From Phoronis australis (lineage: Eukaryota; Phoronida; Phoronidae), in NCBI GenBank assembly GCA_002633005.1, contig NMRA01000012.1:1080730-1144729 (forward strand): a stretch of DNA of 64,000 nucleotides. Direction: 5' to 3'. Numbering within the stretch: the stretch's first letter is position 1; every line of letters begins with the position of its first letter. Position numbers and translations under genes: made by a program. The notes beneath the pieces are model-generated. The model was not told the DNA's origin, did not search any database, and saw only the letters and a list, made by a program, of their open reading frames with translations. Positions 10,085-23,200 of this stretch are shown in pieces.

Positions 10085-13000
10085 CTATTGCGATAAAAAG
10101 CAACAACATGTCAGGCTAATTTCCAATATGAAAATGTTCTCGAGTAACAGGCTTTACTGGGTGAGCTGTAGCCATTAATTCGAGAACTAGATTTCCTGAA
10201 CAGTCACTGGTACAATATTAAATTTTAACCAATAGACACTGACGTAAAATTCTTAAATCGTTCTATAGTCCAAACATCCAGTATACCCTTCGGACTGTAG
10301 ACTCAGTTTACAAGGTAGTGCCATTAGCCTCCAATTAAAAAGTCGACATACATCTAGGTGGACTTTTTCGTCCAATCTTATCAACAAATGTAATTTCCGG
10401 TGGGAGAAATGTATACTCATAGATAAGCGATTTTGTGAACAAGTCGGGCGGATGTGAAAGCCTTCGACAAATTGATGCAGAGCATAGTGATATTAACTGC
10501 ACATCATTCACTGGTGGCGCATTGTTGTTTTTGTACAGCTTTGATAAACGTGCAAATTTTAACAGTTTCCTTCATATGTTGTTTTAAATTCCGTTTCATT
10601 CCACCTATAGATCTGTCAACATTTAAAACGCGTGTCTTAGACGTTATCAACGAAAATGGTCTCTGAGTTACTTGGAAAGTCAATGAAATGGGACAGTGAG
10701 GACGTGCCGCTGAGTGGCGTACATTTTCAATAAGTGGGTAGAAACATGGGAAGGGAAATCCGACATTTTTGCTTGATAATACAGTAAACGGGGCGCATTT
10801 CTTGAAGACCCAGTGAGCTAGACAGGATGATAGGGATAGGGTTCGACTTTTCCAGTTGAGGTACAAATATGGGTCAGGTTTAAGCCCTGTTTCAATATAG
10901 GCTCAGATTTGGAACTCCGTTACACCCTACCCTAAAAATACGACTTCCCTCCCCGTGATTCTGAAAGTAATTTCACGAATTAATTGCATGGTTCCAGGAA
11001 CATTAAACTTGACTAAAAGCTAACATTTCTACACTCCTTATTCGAAACACCCAAAATCTGCATGCGCGCACCCAGCCTTTAATATGGGGGGCTCGAATTT
11101 CCGTCCGTGGATGTGGACTAAAAAAAACGGGGTACCACACGTCTAGAGCTGTGAATTGTGCGTTTGCGCCTTTTTAGTGGACTTTTGGTCTCATTTTCTC
11201 GGACTTTTTGTTTCTCTTCGGCGGACCTTTTTGTCCACTTCGCCAAATGGGGGGGGNTACAATTTTGGTTTCAGGAAATAGCACCCCCTAGCTTTGTGAC
11301 TTCACCGACGTGAGATCAACCCGCAAAGAAAAAAAGGTGTAGAAAGTACACAAGGGGTTCTGTTTTTAGAGTCATCGACAAATATAGCGTCTCCCATAAT
11401 AGAAAATCTGTATGTAAATATGTTTGTAAATTGCTCACAAATGTATAACTGTGTGTTCCTGTGACAACATCAAGAAAAGCAAACAAATCTTACTCTGTAT
11501 ACTAAAGGCTTTTAAATTAATGGTACTGTATCGAATTTGAGTAAAAAACAGGAGCACGTAGGTACTAGTGTGCAACTTATATTAGGAACAGACTACTGAC
11601 TAAACAGAGAAGGTGTTGAAAGTAACGTGAACGTAATTTGTTGAAATAATACATCAAATGAAATGTTATTGAGGGACGAGCAAAATAGTGAAATGAACAG
11701 TTGACATTTATCCAAGGATTAACCTTTCCACTGATTTATTAGGTCCTTACGTAGCTCATCAGCAAATATGCAAACTGTAGCATGAATGAATGTTAGAACA
11801 CATCTCCATCGATTTACTTCTCAGGTTATGTAGAGCATTCCGAAAAGATGGCGTATTCGGTTCAGTAAATAACCAAGCTAGTTCACCAGGTTTAGTCACC
11901 CGATCTAACGAGCCGTTGTATTTAGGAAGTAACTAAAACGGCATCAATGCCTCGAGTTACGCGAGACAAAAACGAAAACATATCCGCTGGACAAATGATT
12001 TGCCACTTAGTTACTCATATTGCTTGCGAAAATTTACGCGCTTTTAACGAATCCTTTGAGAACATTAGGGATTGTTCACAATTATCGCCATTTCCACGAG
12101 TGTACAAAACCACTCTTTAAGGAGGGAGGGGGTCGAGGCTTCGCTGCTGGCGTGCGCTTTTGACGTCATAAAATGACGATGCAAAAGACAGAAAATCTAC
12201 ATTGTTTTATATATAGCTTTTCACAGTCAGATATGAGCACTGAAGTCTAAAGCACGCATACAATTTGTGTAATAAATTCTCATCGTGGATGAAGGGGGGA
12301 TAGGAAAAAGTGTATGTTTCGTACACTCGTGAAAATTGCAATAATTGTGAACGATCCCTCATACAATGACAAAAACAAGGCAACATAGGAGTAATTTCAT
12401 TAAACTCCCACTGACCTCTGAGGGCGTTTGAACCTCGGAGTTACCCTGCGGCTTACTCTAGCATAGCGCTTTTAAGACTTTCATCCCTTTCAAAGGTGCG
12501 CCTAAGGGTTCTTGTTAAAACTTACAGTAGAAACAATGGGCGAGACAGGACTGTCTTAATCAACTATCTTGAGAGGAAACTATGCGCTTTTGATAGTATG
12601 GCACGACAGTCATGATCGCACTGACAGATAATCCCTCGACAATAAAAAGCGTGTGTTTAAGAAAACATACACACGAAAGTATCTCAACTTAATTAAGTGT
12701 GTAAGTTTTGTAGATACAAGTCCGTTGAGAGAACGCGGAACCCGCAGGGAATATCACCATTGTTTGTCCGTTGTTATAAAGAACCGCTTTAATGCACCGG
12801 GTTTTAAGCGAAACTAAATTTCCTCAGCTGATAGCCTCGGCTCATTATGTTTTATGTCGTTGCTATTGGGAATACGTTTCTACATCCATATTACTGACAT
12901 ACGGTTATTTATTCACACAATAAGTAGTTGCATTTTCGAAGGGTCAAATGAACGAGAACGAAATTTTCACCCGTATTTAAAAACGTCTGTAAGAATAAAT

Positions 13001-16000
13001 CAAAGTATTTCTGGAATATACGTTTGGAAATTTGCTTACTCACTGACATGACGATCTGTTAATTTGTTAACAAAAACAAAAAACATAACAACTGCACTTT
13101 AAATAAAAACAAAGTGCCGTTCCTCATACATAATGTTACCAACTTCTTGGAATATCAAAATGGAAATGTCATAACTATCCTTATCTTCTTACGATTTTCA
13201 TATCTTAGTATAGCTTATCACTACACATTCTAAGAAATGGCAAACCGGGAATGCTGGCACCAACGTGGGCTGCGTCCAAACACTTGCCATGCTCTTGCGG
13301 TGAAAAATCTTTGCTTATGGAACGGAAAGAATGAACTCGTCTCATAATTCATGAAATCTATACTATAATTTAACATTCTAACCTCAACGAGCAATCACTT
13401 CAGTTGGCCGCCATTTTGCCACGTTACGCAAAGACAAGGCGTTTTTCATCATGTCGCCGAAATATCGCATAACAAAATAGACCACTCATATTGAAAGGGT
13501 ATTTTCACACACAAGCCAATGCCCTGTGTTAAGGGTGTGCGTAACATCTCAAAACTGCCCTAGCGTTAGCCGGAAACACTAACCTGGCGCGTGCAATGGA
13601 TCCTGGTGCACTGACGGTGACGACATGAAATTCATCGAGCTCGGGTCACTTTGGCCGGGAAAGAAGTCATTATAACCCGTGTAACCCGGGTAATATTCAG
13701 CACCATTGTCTACAAAAGAACAAAGAAAACATGATATCAACAGACACTCGTCACAGATTGTCTCCCTCCGCCTCGGGATGCACGCATGTAACTTTAGAAG
13801 ATCATTATTTTGATTAAAGATGATCCCCGCCGCATTTTGTTTACAACACATCCGAAATGATCACGTAATTACAATTCACAAAATTTTGTTTCACAAGTTC
13901 ACAGTTCATGTTCAGATTCAACACTTCGCGCTATGACATTGAGAACGATGTCAAGGTCACTTAATTCGCCTCGGTAAAAAGTGCGAAGAAAGTGTAACGC
14001 TTCCTTCTTGAGAGCTCGTCCTAACAACATTTTCCTAGTAATGTGAACTTCCTTCTTGAACTATACCAATACAGCCTCATCATTCCGTAACGTATGGACG
14101 GTAAGGTGCGGAAGTGGACAACAAACAGATTACGTAATATCAGGAGACTACCAAATAGACCTAATCGCCATATCCTTATCAATGAAAATGTATTCCTTTG
14201 GAGTGATGGGAAAACCGAACATTTGAGATTAAATATTCGTGCGAAGCTAAGCAACAAACGTGCAACTGAAATTAGCAGGTCTATAAAACAGGCTTTGTAA
14301 TGAACAACGACAAAGAAGATGAAAAATTTCCATGTATATAACGTGTCGTCCTAAAAATAAATAGGCTTATGTATTGCAAGACACGTTTTTCACATGAATA
14401 AAGTCAAGATAATAAACAAAAAGATACGAAAATGAGGAAACTGAAAATAAATAACAGGAAATCGAAACCAAAAAAGAGGAAATCCACTTAAAAGTGAAAA
14501 ATTACGAGTCCTGATAAAAGAACCGTTCCTTCGATGATTTCAAAACATCTACTGTTTCTTGTATTCAGCGAGATATTTCATAACCATTACTGACTACCCC
14601 CTGGCCGCAAAATTTGTAAACCACGAACGGTGAATAGCAGTGCAAACTGCTTTTACGACCTCGACTATTAAAACCAGCAAAAAACACGCATCATATCTTT
14701 GGACGATTAACAATTGATACACGATGAATAAATTATGAATACTTCTTTTAACAACTTCTCTGGAGTCAGACTTAGAGTCATGCGATGGTTCATTTCGTTA
14801 GACGCAAGAATTCCGCGAAAGAAGCTCATCAATGCGAATACGTGCGTCGCTTGTAATACATGGCGATATCTCGCAGTCTTGAGTTTTCGTGAGGTTCTCA
14901 CGTAGAAACGCAGGCCTGTCCCCCGTTAAGTAACGCTAGGGCCTCGCTAAAAGGCAAGACTTCACGAGATTACGTGAGATATTGCCGTGTATTTTTAATG
15001 AGAACACGTGACTGTCTAGATTTTTGCTATGTCCTAGCATTACTGAACGCACGCCAGGTTTGATACTAGAACCTCCACGCACATTTTTCATAACTAGCAA
15101 TTTCGGACAGTGCCAAAGACGATCCATCTAATCTGTTTACGAGTGACACGGGGGCTATTCATCCCATTATGTATTAAGTAGTCTAAATCTCCTAAGTTGG
15201 CATATCAGTGTCAAAACGCGAACAGTAAATTTTGGAAGGCAAACCTATTTATACCTTGGAAAGAAACCGAATGGGCGATAGGAAATGCCCTCATTCACAG
15301 CTGGACTTCGACGGCAATTGGAAAAATGTAAATTTAACGTTAGCCTCTTTATTGCAACCAAATGGGCAGATCACATGGGAAAAAAGTCCCGTGTAACGGC
15401 AGATCACATGGACAAAAAGTCCAGCGTAAATACGCAGACCTTGGTAAAGCTTCGTTATTATCATGATAACTATTATTATTTTGTTATTACACATGTGAGG
15501 CATCGTTTCCAAATCTTACAGGCCTCTTTGCGCCAATCCTGGTCGTATCTTTTTCCATCGTTTCGGTCGGACAATTCTGCGACCATGATGAAGTCAACAA
15601 GATGTGACGAAAGTTGGAGGAAATTGAATAACAATCACAAGTTAATCAAACCATCTCCAAACGAATTCACGAAATGATATGCGTAAAAGTCTAAACATTA
15701 TGTAATAAACATGAAATCATTGCTTCACCTAATACTGAAGGACTGCCATCACCTACGAAGATGATCCCCAGCAAATAGATAATTTCGCTTGAACACCTTC
15801 TTAACCAAGTCTGTAGAAACCACTCAGGAAAACGTACGGTTTGCGGAGATGCGTTAATGGAGTAAGTATATTTACTCAAAATGTTAACCCCCAGTAGTCG
15901 TTTAAAGATAACACTGCTAATTTTGAACGCACTGTTAGACTTGATGAACTGGTGTTAATGCGGTGCCACATTGGGCGAAACTAACAATAAACTTCACATT

Positions 16001-17247
16001 TACCGCGAAATTGGAGAAAAATAATAAGAATGATGTCGTCTGATGTTCGTCGTTGAAACGATTGAACGTGTGCAGTGTTGAGAATTGTTGATCAATAAAT
16101 GCCACAAGACGGAATGAAACTAAGATCACATACAGCTGTACACTGGGACAATGATAGAAGAAACTGGAGCCAAGTAAACTACCAATGCATCAAATTCATT
16201 GAAAAGTGTTTTTATAGATTTTACGTTCGACCAGTTGTGGACTGATATTATGTGATGATTCGACAAAATAACAATAATAAACAAAATCAGTTTAAGTTAT
16301 AATTAAACCATTAACCAAAATTATTTAAATTATTTTGTAACTAGAACTCGGCCTTCCGTCGGTTAGAGGCCGTCGATCTGCAAGGCTGAATTTCCGTTAA
16401 AATATTGTGTAGTTTCAGTCTAAAAACAGGTTGCTGCGGTACTAAACTAAAAGACTACAAATGAGTAAAACAAAGAAAAAATGTAACCACAATAAATATG
16501 ATTCTGATTCAGTCGGTATACATGATGGAAAGATGCCGTACGATGTTGAAATGACGAGAATTTGTTAAGACGGAAGTGACAATCTGCTGTTGCAGATGAC
16601 AACGTTCAATAAGTTACCCTGGGATCTCTGGTTTTGTACACACTACAAAACGTTTGAAAATCCTATGTTTGATTTCTAAGGTGATAAACACAACTAAATA
16701 TAAATACTTTCAGTAAGACATGACGGAACATGACATTGGTACCATTGGATTGGTTTACTGGTGCAAGGCAACCCTAAAACGCTGGCATTAATCACGCACG
16801 TGCGCACCACCATGACAACAAGAGAAATGACATGAGTAATTCAGAGAAATCACTGCCACGTGCCGAACTCAAGGAAATCATTTGAAAACCAATTTGAACG
16901 ATGGGCGATAATAATGATTAAACTCGTGGATAATTGGCAAATTATGCATAATAAAACGAAAAATTAACTTGTCGGTAATGCAGTTATACAGGGGTCAACG
17001 TTTAATATCTCGCTATTAAAGCGACTCGTTATGGCGATTGTTGAAATGTGTCTCAACAATAAAATGATCAATTTAATTACTATTTCATTGCACGTTAAAA
17101 TCTCACAAATTTCTGAGGAAATTTAAAGACTTGACTATTTTACTTTAACGGATTCTAACTTTCTAGTGAATTCCCCAGAATATTTCAAAATTTTTGTACC
17201 ACGACATTAATGGTTCAAATCTATGTGGTAAAGTATTAATTTGGTGC

Positions 17248-17282
<35 letters not shown>

Positions 17283-20200
17283 TAATAACAACATAAAATT
17301 GAACAGATATCAAATAATAAATATCCCTAAAATGGCAACACTTTGTCCTGTTAAAGTAGTGATAATAACGATGACATCAAAAAACAGCAAAAATGCAATG
17401 CCAACTACAGTAGAAATAAGATTTATCCGTCCAATTAATCTAAATTTGTCCTTTTCCAATGCCTGTTTATATGACTGAGAAACAAGTTATTTCTAATAGC
17501 TCAATTGTTGTTTTATATCGCCAGTCAGTCCACAATAAAACGTAAGGGTGACGGAAAGATTAAGAGAAATACGAGGGGATACAAAACTGGTTGTTTTGGT
17601 ACATAAACTATCAGAAAAAAACAATATCAATAAACTAACTGGCCGTAATAAAATAACACAGCAAAGGGGCCTTGTCCTTGAAATACTAGTGCGCGCGCGC
17701 GCGCGTGTGTTTTTAAACCAATATCTTCCACACTTCGGCGTTTGTATAACACCTACAAACAATTCTTTATAACTAAAGGGAAGCTGAACAAGAAAAAAAC
17801 AGCAAGTGAGGTAAATATCAATTTCAGTTGCTGACCGAGATGCGCCAGTTCGAAGTCAATTCTTTAAATTGATCCAGACGCACTTCAGTTACAAACCTCT
17901 CTAGAGTTCAGACATAATTATAGCCAGAATGCATATGTGTTGAAAGATAAGAAATCGCGAAATTTTATAACGTCCGAAAAAGTAATTAAAATGAACGTAG
18001 AACGGCATTCTCAACCACGCTGGCGCCTCTCAAATAAGGACTAGTTTTCACTGGAGATCAAATATTATTTACCGATGGAACATTTTTCAAGCAGTTAAAA
18101 CAAACCGTTTAATTAACTGGGAAAACACTTTTGTTTAGCCTCTTGATGGGAGCACCGAGCAGTACACCAGGGAATAACCAGGCTTAAATAGTAATTGAAA
18201 ACGATACGATTACCCGTCAAGATAAATAACTTACAACTTTTGAAAGAAATATGAGATTTCTTAAAAGCAAGGCATAATTTGCTACATTTCATGAACTAAT
18301 TCTCTGAGAATGAAATTGCGCACACAATATTAAATGGGTATTTAATATCTAGATGTGTAATAGATAGGACAAAGCACGTCTGCCACAAAACCTATTTTGG
18401 ACAACCTAGAAATTATCAAAATTCCTTTACTTTTCGTATAAACTAGTCCAGGAATTTATAATTCACTTGAGGTGGAGAATTTTGGAATGAGTGTGTTAAA
18501 ACCTTTCATTAAAATTCTCAAAACAATACTGGCCTTTCATTAGGTTGCATTAGGAGTACTGGTGACTGCATTGCAGCCTCAAGTCAGTGAAAAACAGCAC
18601 ATGAAACAAATCCTTTGTAAAAGTACATTAAATCAAGATTGCTTCCCCTCGCGCGACCCACTGCAACCTATGCACACCACTAATAATTTTTTTTGCAATC
18701 TGAAGAACAGGTTTATATTAAATAATTTGAAAAAAAAAGAAATTTTGCAACCGAAATTATGTCACCCCAACAATGAAAAACAGAAAATAAAATAGCTTAC
18801 CTGACGACATATCCAGAGGATAGGGCGACGGGAAACAAAAGTATTTAAGGTCGTACTTACCGAAGTAGTACCCGGGTGTACCCATCATTTCCGGGCTATC
18901 GTCCAGCTCGTGGGGGGACATGCCAGCTCGAAGCGCCCTCATGCGACGTGGATTGCGGAAGAAATGTCGCCTTGCTCCTAAAGCACTCAGCTGCTTCATT
19001 CGGCGCTCTTTTGATCGCCGATTTTGAAACCAGACCTAAAACGTAAAAATTGTATCCACCATCACTGAAATATACAGTGCCAGTCTGAAAAAGCAATTTT
19101 CACTAACGTTTGACAAATTTTGCACTATCTGTACACTGCATAAAAATTTAGTCAGCTCTCAAAAATATATATATTTCAGCAATAAAAAAATTAACTCGCA
19201 TTGAAAAAATAAAATATATGAAATGTCACCGATATCTTTTTTCAGAGAACTGTTACTACTGACCGTTATTACGGTTTCTCCGTGCATTCAATTAAACCCA
19301 CGCGCCTATGCGTGAGACTGAGCCGTACATTTGAGTAAAATAAGTAGTAATACGAGAAAGGCCTACTAAATGTCGATAAATTACCAGCGTGAATTTTTAA
19401 AAAAAGTTGCAATATATCAAATGTAGGCATATGGGCTTAAATACCAGATTATGCATCAGTGTGATTATTATAATTATTTCTATTATTAATATTATTAATT
19501 ATGCCTTCATTACCTGTTCGTCATTAATACTACGTAATCATTGTAATTATTATCAAGTTATAAAGTTACAATTTTAATCATTAATAAAAAATAATTAAAA
19601 GTATTGTTTATCAACATTTTCATTATGTCGCAAACATTTAAGTCGTGTCATAATCATCATTATGATTATTATTATTATTAGTACTATTGTCCTTACCACA
19701 ATTTTCAATTTCACCTCAAATAGTTGACAACATCATTTTACTGTTATTGCCCGTTTCAGCTGAGTTTTTTTAGCATGGGGACAACCCGTATGCTTAGTGT
19801 GTTCCGTTGGCGACTTTCTTTTTATCCCGTATTCATTACCAGATAAGAAAACGTAGACAAAACTCATAGGTATTATGTAACACTGCTCGGAGACATAGGC
19901 TTTAAGGTAAATAAAGATTTTGACAGGTCAAGTGATAGTAAACCGCTGTGCGATCTATGGCGGGCACTACTTAAATTACAAATAATAAAGAGTAGAAAAT
20001 AGGCCTTTACACAGCTATACTGGCGAGAAGAGCAGCGAAGAATAACACGGCTGACAGGGGAACACATCACAAAGCCCCAGAGGCTGTTTAAAGATTTGTC
20101 CAACAATCTGAAGCCGTGGCCAGGGCTTGAATTTCGCCAATCAAAACCACCGACAATACTATCAGTGACGGATAAGTGTCGGAGGATTCGAACACTACAC

Positions 20201-23200
20201 CAAGGCACGCTCGGATGCTTCAAGCGATTTGACGGAATGCATCGCGTCCGTCCGCAGCCAGAGAGGTACAGGCCATAACTTAAAATATTTTGTCTCTGAA
20301 GTGAACACAAAAGTTGACTGTTACCCTTTATAAACCGTGTTGGTTGCAGATTCATTCAGTTTTCTCCTCCGGATTTTCAATTCAACCGCAGAAAATATCG
20401 CGATGGCCAACTTTCTTTAAATTCAGTTAGATTTCAGTATGATAACTCTTAGCAATAGTCTAGCGTTGCAGTAGCCTCTTTTTACAGTAGAAGTTGGCAA
20501 GTTCCTACTTTGACTTTTGTCATTTGAGCCTTTGATAACATTTCAATAATACATCATTACCCACTGTTAATAACACTTGACCTTTTCATTGCTACGAATT
20601 CAGATATTTCCAATTCAATCGTTTTTATTTTAACACCAATAAAGTATGGGTAATTACAATACATTCATGATCATTAACCACCCGCATCAATTTGACAATG
20701 CACATATTAACTATACGTGTCATCTTCCTCTTGAAACGACACCTGAAAACCTCCACCACAGTTAAGCAGATTACGGTGTCCAAGATATAATAATGGCTAA
20801 GGAAACTACTACTGGCGGGAAATGGTATGCGTTTCTACCAGTTAGCCTAGTAGCCGAGAAGAGGCAAATCGCGCATGAGCGAGACTGGCGGTAAATGCAA
20901 CAATAACATAGAGCGACGGCGGACAATTACCGTAGACAGTTGATTGTAGAAAGAACGTGCGAAAATAACATCAATTACCAAGCAAATTTATCCAAAATGA
21001 GTAAATTATCCTATTAAACGCTGAGGGCCGCTTTCTACACTTAGCGGACTCTGCTCAATTGTAATTTATGTAACAGCGAACTCAGTCAGATATTTGTGAG
21101 AGAGAAATTGCGCTGTAAACAAGGAGAGGGGTTTTACTGCAAACATTTTGAGAATGGATAACAAAGTAAAACATATCAAAATCAGACAAACGTACACTAA
21201 TTACAATGTTATAGTAATCGGCCGCCGTTGATCTTGGAGTATCATCAAAACTCAAGTTATTACTTTAGATATTCAGATAGTAAATAACATAACACAGATT
21301 AAGTAATCAATGAATACCGGCAAGGCAACTTCGGGGCATTTGTTCACGGAAAGTTGAGAACAACATTTCACATTTAGGTTTTGTGACTAATTCACGTTCC
21401 GCCGCAGTCTTTGTCTTGGTATTGCGTTTGTTGGAAGAAATTAAAGTTTTGTATTTAGGCCAATTAATACTTTTGGTTTTCCCCGCGTCATTCGGAATTG
21501 TGACATGTTTAGCAAATTCAAACTTGTGTAATCTGAATTCGTGATTGCAGTTATTTAGCCCCACGGTCTCTCATTATTTGTCCGCATAAGTCCCATTTCG
21601 TCAAACTACAGAGGTAAATGACAAAACCGTTAGGTGCTTCACTTCTGCCCAATGTAATAGAGAGCAATGTTCTTAAAAATTAGCCATCTCTATCAAACTT
21701 AGCACGAGCAACAACCACGTTGGCATTGGTTCACCCACATTTGCATTCTCACGCTAATATTCCTCGGGGCTCTATTATTACGAAGTCACTTTTGACCTAT
21801 TCCTACTGACGCGAGTATAAATCAGTAGATAATCCATGTGAAAATAGAAACAAAAAGTATCTTCCACTGAAGCATATTAGACCAATAACGGCGAGAGTTG
21901 GTCGATAGTCATGGAACCCAACGGCAGATGTTAAACTGGGAAACAATAGGTTCACCTGACTACATTATTCCTAATGGAACTAAGCTGACAAGGTGGTTCT
22001 TTAATTTAACTAATAAGCTTGAAGCACATATCCTTTCAACTTCTGTAAAACAACCGAGTTCTCTTATATCACAAGAATGCACGATCTTAATTATATTTAT
22101 GAATGAAACACTAGTTTTATCAGAGGTTCACCAATGAGGCAGGGACGAACTAGTGAAATTTTTATTTGATGCCTAGTTAGACGAAACAAGCGTGTTTACC
22201 CTTACGACTTCACCACCAAACAGGTAAAACAAGGAAAATGGTTTACATTATCTTAAAATTAACCACCAAACGTTCCGAGCGCGGCTGATCTTCGTTATTG
22301 ATAAGTATAAAAGGCACGAGGATTTAAAACAGGGATGGATCCACCATACAACACATCACCGTGTCACTCGTTTAACCATTTTTTAAGCTCTGTTATGATA
22401 ATTGATTGTAGTCTGTACACCAAGATTCTTACGAGAAAAGCAAGACCACGAGAGTCAAAGGCGAGTGTTTCGCTAGTAGGCCTATGCACGAGACCATACT
22501 GGCGCACATCTAGCAAAATGGCGGCCACTGAAGTGTTGGTCGGCGAGGATGGAATGTAGACTAGTGCCAAAGCACTGCGCACTGGAGACTGGAACGAGGC
22601 TAGTTGGAATGTTGAGTTATGGGATGGAATATATAAATGGTGAGACAGAATTTACCGTTTCCGTTCCAGCAATAATCTCTCGACGCAAACGCATGGCCAT
22701 TCGGTATTAGGTCTACTAAATGCAGCCATGGTTTTGAAACCACTGTGCATAGTTTACAATTACCTATCGTTGACAAAGACCGCCCACGCTCGGAACGTTA
22801 GGTGGTATATTTTATTCAACTGTACATTCATCCTTCGCGAGATGTAACAGTAAGTGTTAGTGGTAGAATAAAAAATAAAAAAGAAGATTATGTGAAACAG
22901 AATAGTGACTTGTTTTTTCACACAACAGCTAGACATTTTATCAAATGTCGTATTTTTGGTCGCAAAGCCAAGACGGTTGTAAGCACGTTGTAGCAAACGC
23001 GACGATAAGCTTTTAGAAGAACGAAAACGTTGCAACTGACGTTGTTAAGTTGATAAATTTCATATTCATATTAATATTTAATAACCGACTTCACGAGCCA
23101 GATTAATGTAATGTTCGCAAATTAAAAGTGAAACAGTCTTAGCTGAGACCGGAGTGTGTTGGTTTACTTTAAATGTGCCTAGTTGAAAAACTTCAAACAT

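Larger units (their letters stand above)
13710..18860 (-). other. Lhx1/5 intron 4
   Basis: A 5.15-kb intron, donor GTAAGT and acceptor TTTTGTAG. It contains a 33-bp tandem duplication (15366-15431), an AAT microsatellite (17248-17287) and a short GC/GT run (17690-17710). No other gene is evident. Confidence 0.85.

Noticed and set aside
15285-15677. 130-codon plus-strand frame
   Set aside because: It runs through a 33-bp tandem duplication in an intron and has no domain.
19873-20355. 160-codon open minus-strand frame, the longest in the window
   Set aside because: It lies within Lhx1/5 intron 3, shows no domain or signal I recognise, and overlaps a B-box and candidate SINE-like sequence. Length alone is not enough.
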